From NCBI RefSeq assembly GCF_015221995.1, contig NZ_JADFFM010000002.1:682001-746000 (forward strand): 64,000 nt of DNA. Direction: 5' to 3'. Source of the DNA: Mucilaginibacter boryungensis (GTDB lineage: Bacteria; Bacteroidota; Bacteroidia; Sphingobacteriales; Sphingobacteriaceae). Position numbers and translations under genes: made by a program. A model generated the notes under the pieces. The model made no database searches. It was not told the origin of the DNA and worked only from the letters and a program-made list of their open reading frames with translations. This document shows, in pieces, positions 19,857 through 28,234 of the stretch; position 1 is the first letter of the stretch, and each line of letters starts with the position of its first letter.

Positions 19857-20711
19857 CTAAATCAGTGCTGCAATGCAATCTTTCAAACTATCACGCCAAT
19901 AAGGTATTGACATATCAAAGGTTGACTTTATCTTACTTTTATCCATAACAGAGTAAGCAGGCCGCCTGGCTGGGGTGGGGTATTGATCGGTAGTGATGGG
20001 CAATACCTCGGTAATGATATCAGTAAGGTCAAATATAGCTTTGGTAAAATCGAACCAGGATGCAACTCCTTCATTACTATAGTGATAGATTCCATAGTCA
20101 GTTTTACCTGATTCGATGATCTGCAAAATGGCTTTTGCCAGATCAATACCATAAGTAGGGGTGCCGATCTGATCTGCTATAATTCGCAGTTGGTCTTTTT
20201 CTTTACCTAAACGTAGCATGGTTTTCACAAAATTGTTTCCAAATTCAGAATACAGCCAACTGGTACGTAAAATATAATACTTGTCTGCAAATGTAATAAT
20301 GTCCTGCTCTCCCTCTAATTTTGTAAGGCCGTAAACACTTAAGGGCTTAGCTGGATCTTCTTCATTTAACAGGCGGGGTACATTCCCCTCAAAAACAAAA
20401 TCGGTAGAGATGTGGATAAGTATTGTGTTGTATTGTTTACAGGCTTTGGCAAGGTTTGCAGCGCCATCTTTATTAATTTTACGGGCCAAATCTATATTGT
20501 CTTCAGCTTTATCTACGGCAGTATATGCCGCGCAATTTATGCAGTAAGCTGGCTTATACTCATCAAATAAAATATTGATGGCTTGCTGATTCAAGATGTT
20601 AGCAGATGATTCATCGGGAAAAACGATGTTAGAAATACCGCTATTTTCTGTTACCCGCTTTAAACAATGTCCTAACTGTCCCGATGCGCCAAACACTAAA
20701 ATATTATTCAT
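19857..20711 (-). CDS. rfbD: dTDP-4-dehydrorhamnose reductase
   Basis: The 284-residue SDR enzyme completes dTDP-L-rhamnose synthesis by reducing dTDP-4-keto-rhamnose with NAD(P)H. It starts with the Rossmann motif VFGASGQLGHCL; INCAAYTAVDKAEDN, HISTDFVFEGN, YGLTKLEGE (Tyr-x3-Lys) and RTSWLYSEFGNNFV are the expected blocks in order. It is adjacent to rfbA on the same strand. The likely product is L-rhamnose, provided RfbB and RfbC are encoded elsewhere in the genome. Confidence 0.93.
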   Translation of the reverse strand: MNNILVFGASGQLGHCLKRVTENSGISNIVFPDESSANILNQQAINILFDEYKPAYCINCAAYTAVDKAEDNIDLARKINKDGAANLAKACKQYNTILIHISTDFVFEGNVPRLLNEEDPAKPLSVYGLTKLEGEQDIITFADKYYILRTSWLYSEFGNNFVKTMLRLGKEKDQLRIIADQIGTPTYGIDLAKAILQIIESGKTDYGIYHYSNEGVASWFDFTKAIFDLTDIITEVLPITTDQYPTPARRPAYSVMDKSKIKSTFDMSIPYWRDSLKDCIAALI

Positions 20712-20738
20712 AATTAGACGAAATTACCTTTTATAAAA

Positions 20739-22241
20739 TTAATTAAAGGTTTTTTTTAGTTTAAACATGATACCGGCCGAGTCGTAATATAATCCACCCA
20801 TATCACCAGCCAAAGCCGCGCCGATTGTTAAATTTCTTTCTATCTTTTTATTCGCTTCTACATAAACTGAAAGCTGATTGACCCGACCAAACAAACCAAA
20901 TACGGGCGGATAAAATGTTTTGCTATGCGAATGGCCTTCAGGACTGGTGCCAAACGTGCCATAGTTGTGCGAGTATGTTAGTTTAGTTTGCAAATATAGC
21001 CCTTTAATATTCCCCTCGGCTCCAGCATGAAATGCCCAAACACGATTATCAATTACATAGTCTTTAATATCAGCTGCTAAACCATCGCGCGTGTAAGCCC
21101 TAGTTGCCAGTAACGGATTACCTAAATTTAAGCCTCTGTAATCCCAGCCATTGATATATTCATAATTATTATAATAGTTTTCATCACCAGATGTTGTAAA
21201 AGTTGAGCTGTAATAACCTGCCTGGTCTTTTGTATAAACTACTTCAAAAACCAATTTATGCCAATCTACCTGCTTTTTACCAAATCGTTTATTGGTAAAA
21301 CTTATCCCATTTATCCCGTCTAATATATTAGCCAGGTGTCCAATAGCTCCAATATCATAAATATTTTGCCGGTAAATCATCATGCGCGTATCATCAAACT
21401 CATATTGCATGCTTATATCAACCGAGCCAATATGGTTACCCACTTTGGATACCAATGAGCGTTGCAGCAGATCTTCAGGATCTGGTGGGTAATAGGTTTT
21501 GCCAATTGCTGAATATACGAACACCTGTGGCAGGCTAAGTGTAAAGTATTGCCCATATACTTTTCGCTCATCTGTAAACATTACGTGATGGTTAATACCT
21601 CCATAAAGTGACAAGCGCCAATCAGGCCGCCCAAGTTTAACGTAAATAGAATTTTGTTGATAGTAAGCGGTAGCATGATCGATGTATCTATTTAGGCCGA
21701 TAGGCACATCGCCCACAATACCTACAGCATAACTTGCTTTAATGGAAAATAACTTGTTAAAATATTTTAATTGGTAATAATCTGGCATTGCAATAGATAC
21801 TTGCGGGATACCTAAGGCATTATTTGATATACTGAAAGCACCAGATGATAAGGTTGTGTCAACTATACCTATAATTTGGTTAAAACGGCCGGCTTTAACT
21901 TCAAAAATGCCTTTCTTTAGTTTTAAATATGCTTGTAATAACGTGGTGTTTGAATTGTTGCCTACATTTGCCCTGACCTGCAAGCCACCGCCCCATTGAA
22001 AGGAAGAACGACTGGTATCGTTATAATTTTTAACTATTGAGCCTATAATACCCGTTGATAACCCGGTAAGTGGAATATTGCCATTTTGATTTGCGCGTAA
22101 CCAAAATGGGAGTTTACCTGACGGTGTAATACCTACTTGCCCCTCAACACTATATTCAAATTCTTTTTTTTGAGCCTGCAAATTTATTGGGGGCACGGCT
22201 ATTAAAAATATAACAACAAACCAAATTTTACTGTGAGACAT
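20739..22241 (-). CDS. wzi: Wzi-family capsule assembly outer-membrane protein
   Basis: The 500-residue protein has a Sec signal peptide (about residues 1-24, ending LQAQ) and a beta-barrel-like remainder rich in alternating aromatic/polar strands. It fits the Wzi family that attaches or organises capsular polysaccharide at the outer membrane. Family-like blocks are PFWLRANQNG near the N-terminus, the LQAYLKLKKGIFEVKAGRFNQ strand, and RPDWRLSLYGGINH in the middle. The ATG at 22241 is used; a TTG at 22265 would overlap the intergenic region. It follows the AKR-like gene by 26 bases. Confidence 0.8.
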   Translation of the reverse strand: MSHSKIWFVVIFLIAVPPINLQAQKKEFEYSVEGQVGITPSGKLPFWLRANQNGNIPLTGLSTGIIGSIVKNYNDTSRSSFQWGGGLQVRANVGNNSNTTLLQAYLKLKKGIFEVKAGRFNQIIGIVDTTLSSGAFSISNNALGIPQVSIAMPDYYQLKYFNKLFSIKASYAVGIVGDVPIGLNRYIDHATAYYQQNSIYVKLGRPDWRLSLYGGINHHVMFTDERKVYGQYFTLSLPQVFVYSAIGKTYYPPDPEDLLQRSLVSKVGNHIGSVDISMQYEFDDTRMMIYRQNIYDIGAIGHLANILDGINGISFTNKRFGKKQVDWHKLVFEVVYTKDQAGYYSSTFTTSGDENYYNNYEYINGWDYRGLNLGNPLLATRAYTRDGLAADIKDYVIDNRVWAFHAGAEGNIKGLYLQTKLTYSHNYGTFGTSPEGHSHSKTFYPPVFGLFGRVNQLSVYVEANKKIERNLTIGAALAGDMGGLYYDSAGIMFKLKKTFN

Positions 22242-22267
22242 TGGTAAAGTAGATATGATAACCAAGA

Positions 22268-23131
22268 CTAGTGCTCGGCGTCAAAATGATGAATATTTTC
22301 AACTGTGTTTTGTATGTTAGCTTTTGACGATGCACCAAATAGTATTGATTCAATATTGGGTAAAGAACAAACATATTCTATAGCCTCCCTAGGCGCGATA
22401 GCACCACCGCCCAACACCTGCATTGCTACTGCGCGAAATTTTCTGGTCTTTAAATATTCTTCATAAATCTCCTTACCGCCTGACATCCGGAAGCCTGCTT
22501 TATTTATAGAGGAACAAATAATAGGGTTAGTAATCCCTCCTTTTTCAAGTACATCCAATAATTTAGGCATATTCATGGTAATGAACCCTGCGTCAGCGTT
22601 ATATTTCTTTTTTACATAATGATGAAAAGCAATTAGTATTTCATCGGCACGCAGCCCAAGAAATAGATCTGTAATTACGTTTTGCAAAAAAATAACCGGT
22701 GTTTCAATGCCTTTAAACATTTTCATCTCAGCATCTACCAATAATTCCATAATTGACAAATAATCCTTTGATAAAAACGCCACACCTCCTTTAAACAGCG
22801 AGCCAAAAAAATTCCCTGGAACATATTGCTTAAGTGTACCGGCAATACCCAATTCCGTTACGGCATTAGCATATTTATGCGCATAAGGCATACAGGGGAA
22901 TATTTTAAATCCGTTATATTTCTCGGAGTTATCGCGAATGATACTGCAAATGTTAGCAATCCTATCATGTGTAGTACACATGAAAGTGTTTATCCCCAAA
23001 GATCTAGCCTCATCGAGGGTTTTAATAATAGCGCTATCATCCTTAAATTTAATAGACTGAGCTCTGGATTTTTCATCTGATATATGGTTGACAGCAAAAA
23101 ACTGGTTATCGCCAAAAAGTATTCTTTCCAT
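22268..23131 (-). CDS. Aldo/keto-reductase-like TIM-barrel protein in the polysaccharide cluster
   Basis: The exact function of this 287-residue product is not recognised. Its length, the run of alternating short strands and helices (TFMCTTHDRIA, FKIFPCMPYAHKYA, IETPVIFLQNVITD), and the ending SILFGASSKANIQNTVENI, which resembles the NAD(P)-binding end of aldo/keto reductases, suggest a TIM barrel of that superfamily. A clear Asp-Tyr-Lys-His tetrad was not found, so catalysis as a reductase is uncertain. It begins 3 bases after the Gfo/Idh/MocA gene's stop, and the pair probably acts together on an unusual sugar or polyol intermediate. Confidence 0.5.
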   Translation of the reverse strand: MERILFGDNQFFAVNHISDEKSRAQSIKFKDDSAIIKTLDEARSLGINTFMCTTHDRIANICSIIRDNSEKYNGFKIFPCMPYAHKYANAVTELGIAGTLKQYVPGNFFGSLFKGGVAFLSKDYLSIMELLVDAEMKMFKGIETPVIFLQNVITDLFLGLRADEILIAFHHYVKKKYNADAGFITMNMPKLLDVLEKGGITNPIICSSINKAGFRMSGGKEIYEEYLKTRKFRAVAMQVLGGGAIAPREAIEYVCSLPNIESILFGASSKANIQNTVENIHHFDAEH

Positions 23132-23134
23132 TAT

Positions 23135-24145
23135 TTATTTAGCACTGCTTTTAATTAATTCAATAGCCCTATCGGTATACCAGGCACTTTCAAAAGTATT
23201 TATCGTATTTGGTGCCTTATCTGCTACCACGTTTATAAAATAATCCAACTGAGCCGAGTATTCTTCGCCTCGCAAATAAAAATCAACTTGTGGCGTTAAA
23301 TCAGTAATATATTTCAAATTCCACCCTTTTACATATCCTTTTTGCCCTGAGGGGTCTTTTAAAAAAACTTTAAGTTCATTTGCATCAGAAATAATTTTAC
23401 CGTTAGATCCATTTATCGTAATTGAAGTAGACATTTTACGATAAGTTTCATCACTCCAATTTACCGATAATATACCATTGATATTATTGGACAACTCTAA
23501 CAAGGAGTATACCGAATCCTCAACATTTTTTGAATAGATGGATTTGAGCAAACTGCCCTTAACGGCAGTTACAGGAGAAAGAATATCATTTATAAGATCA
23601 ATTACATGCGATGCATAATCAAGTAAACAACCACCACCTTCTGAAGGATCAGACCGCCAGGTATCCTGTTTAGGTTTAATTACCACAGGGCCGTACGCCT
23701 CGCCAACAAAATGGTCAATTTTACCTAATATGCCACTATTAACAAGACGTTTCACTTCACTAAAAGTACCTACGAACTTGTTATGATAACCAACCTGATT
23801 TTTTAGACCTTTATTTTTAGCAAGTTCTACAAGTTCGTTACCTTGTGCTGATGTTAAACAAAACGGTTTTTCTGCAAATACGTGAATCCCGTTTACCAGC
23901 AAATCTTTAATAATGGTGTAATGAAACTTAGTTGGCACCGCTACTACAACAGCGTCAGGCTTCACCTCGTTTACCATTTTTTGATACTCCGTAAAACAAT
24001 TAAAATTGCCATACTTAGATAAAAAATCATTTACCATTTTAGACGTATCGCAAACTCCAACCACCTCAACGTCAGGATGTGCGCCAAGTATGGATAAATG
24101 CGAAATCCCCATTTTGCCAGCACCAATTAATGCAACTTTAATCAT
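23135..24145 (-). CDS. Gfo/Idh/MocA family oxidoreductase
   Basis: The 336-residue NAD(P)-dependent oxidoreductase has an N-terminal Rossmann fold, VALIGAGKMGISHLSIL (GxGxxG), the AEKPFCLT motif with the catalytic-type Lys, and the GGGCLLDYASHVIDLI segment that lines the active site. Family members oxidise or dehydrate sugars and cyclitols, and several act on nucleotide-sugars in surface polysaccharide routes. It is the first gene after the 693-base non-coding stretch and is followed 3 bases later by the AKR-like gene. The substrate is unknown. Confidence 0.88.
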   Translation of the reverse strand: MIKVALIGAGKMGISHLSILGAHPDVEVVGVCDTSKMVNDFLSKYGNFNCFTEYQKMVNEVKPDAVVVAVPTKFHYTIIKDLLVNGIHVFAEKPFCLTSAQGNELVELAKNKGLKNQVGYHNKFVGTFSEVKRLVNSGILGKIDHFVGEAYGPVVIKPKQDTWRSDPSEGGGCLLDYASHVIDLINDILSPVTAVKGSLLKSIYSKNVEDSVYSLLELSNNINGILSVNWSDETYRKMSTSITINGSNGKIISDANELKVFLKDPSGQKGYVKGWNLKYITDLTPQVDFYLRGEEYSAQLDYFINVVADKAPNTINTFESAWYTDRAIELIKSSAK

Positions 24146-24838
24146 TTATTATTTTTTTGTTGTTTCTATCTAAGCACTTTATAAATTCAGCAACCAGCGG
24201 ACAGTTGCTTTAATTGACGATAGGTTTTAATAATGTGAATGGCACACACTATATTTATTATTACCGCAATAAATATTGTATTTTGGTTCAAAAATATGGA
24301 TAAATAACGAATTTTTTGTTAAAAATCATATTAATTATCCCTTTCTTTAATGTACATGTATTAATAAGCACTCTTTAAACTGTCATTTATCCAAGGACAG
24401 TAATAAAAAGCTTGAAAGCATTATAAAACCGTTAGATTACTATGAAATCCTCTTATCCAAACATCTAGGCGATAGGAGAAACTTACATGGCTCTGGAAAA
24501 TTAAGCAAACATTTAGGTTTAATAATTATTGTAGAACTTAACCTAATCTATAAACCTATTATTATTTGCATAAGATAGTGAGCAATTGGGCCAGTTTGAT
24601 ATACACGGATAACAGATTCAGAAGTAACTGTTTTTAAAGAATAAAATAACCAATGACGTTACTTTTATTGCAAAATAATATTATTATTGTAACAGATTCC
24701 CCTAAGAATCAAACTATTAATTAAATGGGCAATTATTTCTTCATATTTTTACAAACTTCCTATAGAAATGCGTAATGTGGGTTTGTTTAAAATAAAAGGG
24801 ATTTATGTATGATAGTTGTCTCCATCCAATACAATTAA
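24146..24838. other. 693-base non-coding, AT-rich stretch
   Basis: No coding frame of plausible length or composition was found on either strand. It separates the minus-strand Gfo/Idh gene from the plus-strand phosphodiesterase lipoprotein gene and so must hold both promoters. A TATTTTTG box on the minus strand (24296-24289) could serve the Gfo/Idh operon, though without a clear -33 element. A small 6-pair hairpin, ACTGTC/GACAGT, lies at 24379-24401. Whether this is regulatory DNA or decayed sequence cannot be told. Confidence 0.5.
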
Positions 24839-26011
24839 ATGAAAACAGTTTTACCCCTAACCCAAAAACAATCTTATTACGCTCTGGGCAAAAAAATGTT
24901 GATTTTTTATACCCTTTCTATAATGGGGTTCGTTTCGTGTAACAAGGATAAGGATATTGTAGCTGTTCCTGCTGCAAATATACCCGCCACAACTACTACG
25001 ATACCAACACCAGTAACTCCGGCAGTATCTTATACCAATACTTTTAATCCCAGCATTACTTTTTCCAATTATACCTACAATAGTGGTACTGCAAAAAATT
25101 TTATTGGTAAACTATATCCTAGTACTTTAGTTGGGAAAGCATTTTTTTCTGAAGCCGATGCTAACTATGTATATTTCAAAAATGACTCATTATTTTTAAC
25201 AGAAACCGGCAAAACGAAAATCATTGCGGAAAAATTTTTAAATATCGATTTACTTTTTACGGATAGTATAAATTACAAGAAATCTTTTACCCTTGTATAC
25301 GATCAATTCTTAACAAATAAGGTTATTGCCCATAAAGGCGCATTCGTAAAACTTGGTCTTCCGGAAAATTCATTAGCTGCATTAAAACAGGCGTTTGTTA
25401 TTGGAACACAGGGATCAGAATTTGACGTGCATTTAACCTTAGATAAAGTTGTGGTAGTTAGTCACGATGATGTTTTCGGTGGCATAAGTATTGAGAAATC
25501 CACTTATCAGGAATTGTGCGCTAAAAAACTTTCTAATGGGGAAACTATACCTACTTTACTTAGCTTTTTAACTGCAACTGTGACGCAAAACAGAACCAGG
25601 CTTGATTTGGAAATTAAACAATCGGTTATAAGCAATGCGGCCGGCATAGAATTAACCGATAGCGTATTAAGTTTGGTTAACCGTACAAAGGCCCAGGCAT
25701 GGGTAAGATATACCAGCTATGGCTCTGATATACTAGCTCACATAGCTAAAGTAGATGTCACATCAACAACCGAATACCTTTCAGGTACTTTATCTGCAAC
25801 GCAATTGAAAGGGTTAGGTATAACAGGTATGGATTTTTCATACGATATTTATCAAAAAAATGAGACACTGATAGCAGACGCCCGAAAAAATGGCTTATTT
25901 CTAAGCTCGTTTACCATTAATGATCCTGTTGTAATGCTTTGGTGGCTAAGCAAAAATCCAGACGGTATAGTTACCGATCAGCCCGAGCTTGCGCTGCAGT
26001 ACTCTAAGTAA
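24839..26011 (+). CDS. Glycerophosphodiester phosphodiesterase family lipoprotein
   Basis: The 390-residue product has a lipoprotein signal (Cys34 in GFVSC; the later ATG at 24896 would give a shorter signal), then a Thr/Pro-rich linker and an extra N-terminal region. The glycerophosphodiesterase TIM barrel starts near residue 165. The active-site blocks are HKGAFV, LPENSLAALKQAF and the metal/acid residues in SEFDVHLTLDKVVVVSHDD, followed by PTLLSFL and RLDLEIK. It would hydrolyse phosphodiesters in the periplasm or at the outer membrane. It is the only plus-strand gene inside the polysaccharide cluster. Confidence 0.85.
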   Translation: MKTVLPLTQKQSYYALGKKMLIFYTLSIMGFVSCNKDKDIVAVPAANIPATTTTIPTPVTPAVSYTNTFNPSITFSNYTYNSGTAKNFIGKLYPSTLVGKAFFSEADANYVYFKNDSLFLTETGKTKIIAEKFLNIDLLFTDSINYKKSFTLVYDQFLTNKVIAHKGAFVKLGLPENSLAALKQAFVIGTQGSEFDVHLTLDKVVVVSHDDVFGGISIEKSTYQELCAKKLSNGETIPTLLSFLTATVTQNRTRLDLEIKQSVISNAAGIELTDSVLSLVNRTKAQAWVRYTSYGSDILAHIAKVDVTSTTEYLSGTLSATQLKGLGITGMDFSYDIYQKNETLIADARKNGLFLSSFTINDPVVMLWWLSKNPDGIVTDQPELALQYSK

Positions 26012-26029
26012 CGGTAACTACACTTTGTT

Positions 26030-27106
26030 TTATGATAATATTACTTGCTTATATTTTTCGGCAATATCTTTCCACACATAATTTTCATGAGCAAACGCCT
26101 GTAAATTTTCACCAATTTGTTTTATATTATACGTTTGATAGGCTTTAACCATAGCCCTAAGCTCTTTGGCATCGTTAAAATAAACAGCCAAATTATTAGT
26201 TGTCTTTTCATTGTAGCCTGATGCGTAAGCAAATACCGGCAGGCCCAGGTACATGGCTTCCGCAAGCGAGGGATTAGTTCCCCCGGCAGAATGCCCATGG
26301 ATATAAATGGTACAATTACTGCGTAAAATATCCAGTTTTTCCCTGTCGTAAATCGCGTCAAGCAATATCACATTTTTTTTATTCTCGTTGGCAACCTTTG
26401 TCTGTTTACCATAATCGGAATTATTCCAGTTGCCTACAATAACCAGCGGGATACAATCACAATTAGCAAAAGCATCTAATATCATATCAATATTATTATC
26501 TTGTTGGATACGCGTGACTGTAAAAGCGTAAGGCTTATCTAAAAACGGATAGTCGATTAACGCCCGAGGGGTGATGTCACGATAAACAGCCTGATCCCCG
26601 CCGTATGCAATCAGCGTACTGCATTTTTGATAAGTAGCTTCTATATATTCCTGAATTCCTACGTTATCAGATATTATTTTACCACAATTCTCTATCAACA
26701 ACTGTTCGGCTTTCTTAATAATTTTTTGTGCAAAGGCCGACCACTTGTTTCTTTTCCAGTCTAACCCACCAATATTAAGTATCAGCTTCTTTTTTTGTCG
26801 TTGCGTTAACAACGGCATTACAAATCCTCCACCAAAACCTAAAAACAAAACACGATCATAAGTATAAATTGCATTAAGGAGTGATAAACTATCATAAATT
26901 ATACCTTTGGCACCATGCGACGTTACGGGTAAATATTTTAAATGAGCATTTTTATAAATAGTCAATTTACTATCCATGTCTGCTGACGAACAGTAAACAG
27001 TAATATCCATATCAGCTGCCAAGTGTTCCACCAAATATTCGGTCAATGTCTCAAAACCACCATAATTATTCGGGATTCCCCTAATACCCACTATCGCTAA
27101 ACGCAT
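26030..27106 (-). CDS. Glycosyltransferase with DUF1972 N-terminal domain
   Basis: The 358-residue GT-B glycosyltransferase is a paralogue of the gene at 7647-8780. The DUF1972 signature AIVGIRGIPNNYGGFETL starts the protein; the middle LNIGGLDWKRNKWSAF and the C-terminal HGHSAGGTNPSLAEAMYLG carry the donor-binding features. It starts 1 base after the stop of the GH99-like gene upstream, suggesting coupled translation. Related enzymes add rhamnose or galactose to surface glycans; the sugar here is not known. Cytosolic face of the inner membrane. Confidence 0.87.
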   Translation of the reverse strand: MRLAIVGIRGIPNNYGGFETLTEYLVEHLAADMDITVYCSSADMDSKLTIYKNAHLKYLPVTSHGAKGIIYDSLSLLNAIYTYDRVLFLGFGGGFVMPLLTQRQKKKLILNIGGLDWKRNKWSAFAQKIIKKAEQLLIENCGKIISDNVGIQEYIEATYQKCSTLIAYGGDQAVYRDITPRALIDYPFLDKPYAFTVTRIQQDNNIDMILDAFANCDCIPLVIVGNWNNSDYGKQTKVANENKKNVILLDAIYDREKLDILRSNCTIYIHGHSAGGTNPSLAEAMYLGLPVFAYASGYNEKTTNNLAVYFNDAKELRAMVKAYQTYNIKQIGENLQAFAHENYVWKDIAEKYKQVILS

Positions 27107-27107
27107 C

Positions 27108-28208
27108 TTATTTTCTAATAGATTGTTTTTGTTTAAGACCTAATGCCCATTTTAGGCCGTTATATGGCTCAATTTTCTTTGATTCAGTCGGTGTCAAATA
27201 GCCACCTTCGCCATATTCATTCCAGGCATATAATACAGCTATTTTCTCGGGCGTAGCATAATCTGCATTATCATTAAGCCATTTAACGCACCCTTTAACA
27301 GATGCATATACAGACTGAGCCGAATACCCTATAAAATATGGCTTTTTCATATAATTGTTTTGGGTATCTGCCCAAGGGCGCGGGTCCCAATTTAATGTTG
27401 AAACCGGGATGTATTTTAAATTACTTACTTTAGGGAACATATCCCAAATCTTATATTCCTCAACACGCAGGTTTTCAATAGGTGCTTCTTGTTGCCCTTT
27501 AATAAACCCAACATTACAATAATTATAACCAGTTAAAACATCAAAACCACAGTCTTCAGCTACAGAAGTTTCGTTACGTCCCGGGCCTAAACAAGCAGCA
27601 ATTGAAACACCTGCTAAACCAACTTTATTGGCTTCCAACTTTAAACTATCAAAAGCTTTATGCACAAGATCAGCCGAACCAAAGTTTTCAATTAAAGACT
27701 TTACGGAAAAGAAAACAATTAATGGTTTTTTATTAACCGTTAAATAGTTACCCGATTTAAATTGCTTTATCCATTCTTTCACAACTACGGGCCACTCTTT
27801 TGTTCCTATTAACGAGCCTGCATGATTAGCTACTAAAAGGCAAAATTTCAATCTTTTCTTAACTGAGGATTTGTTGTATAACATTAATCCCCGGTTTAAC
27901 GAATCAATTGGTTTACTGGTATTATAATACCAGCAAAAACTAAAAAAAGATAGCCCGGCGTTGGCCGCTGCATTTATTTGTGCATCAATAATGCTTTGCT
28001 TACTCGTTACCCATCCCCAAATTGGTTTACGGAATGAGTAATCCTCGATAAGCGACTTTGTCAAATGGCTATTATTAGTATCTTTTGTCCACCCATCAAA
28101 ATAGTAGGCACCTATGCAAGGTTCTACATTTGAAGTTATTTTATGACTTTGCGTGCAGCCCTGAATAGTAAATAAGCAAAAAAACAAAGCAACAAATAAC
28201 ATTTTCAT
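27108..28208 (-). CDS. GH99-like/WbsX-like lipoprotein
   Basis: The 366-residue protein has a lipoprotein signal ending in IQGC (Cys18), followed by a GH99-like/WbsX-type domain. The match is seen in CIGAYYFDGW near the start, the central SFFSFCWYYNT, and the closing AVLYAWNEYGEGGYLTPT, where the Glu pairs resemble the catalytic region of endo-acting GH99 proteins. Cytosolic WbsX proteins are usually thought to be glycosyltransferase-associated; a lipid-anchored form inside a polysaccharide cluster instead suggests trimming or cleaving of the exported chain. It is one base upstream of the DUF1972 gene. Confidence 0.72.
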   Translation of the reverse strand: MKMLFVALFFCLFTIQGCTQSHKITSNVEPCIGAYYFDGWTKDTNNSHLTKSLIEDYSFRKPIWGWVTSKQSIIDAQINAAANAGLSFFSFCWYYNTSKPIDSLNRGLMLYNKSSVKKRLKFCLLVANHAGSLIGTKEWPVVVKEWIKQFKSGNYLTVNKKPLIVFFSVKSLIENFGSADLVHKAFDSLKLEANKVGLAGVSIAACLGPGRNETSVAEDCGFDVLTGYNYCNVGFIKGQQEAPIENLRVEEYKIWDMFPKVSNLKYIPVSTLNWDPRPWADTQNNYMKKPYFIGYSAQSVYASVKGCVKWLNDNADYATPEKIAVLYAWNEYGEGGYLTPTESKKIEPYNGLKWALGLKQKQSIRK

Positions 28209-28234
28209 ACAATGGAAATTTGGGTTGCAGTTAA

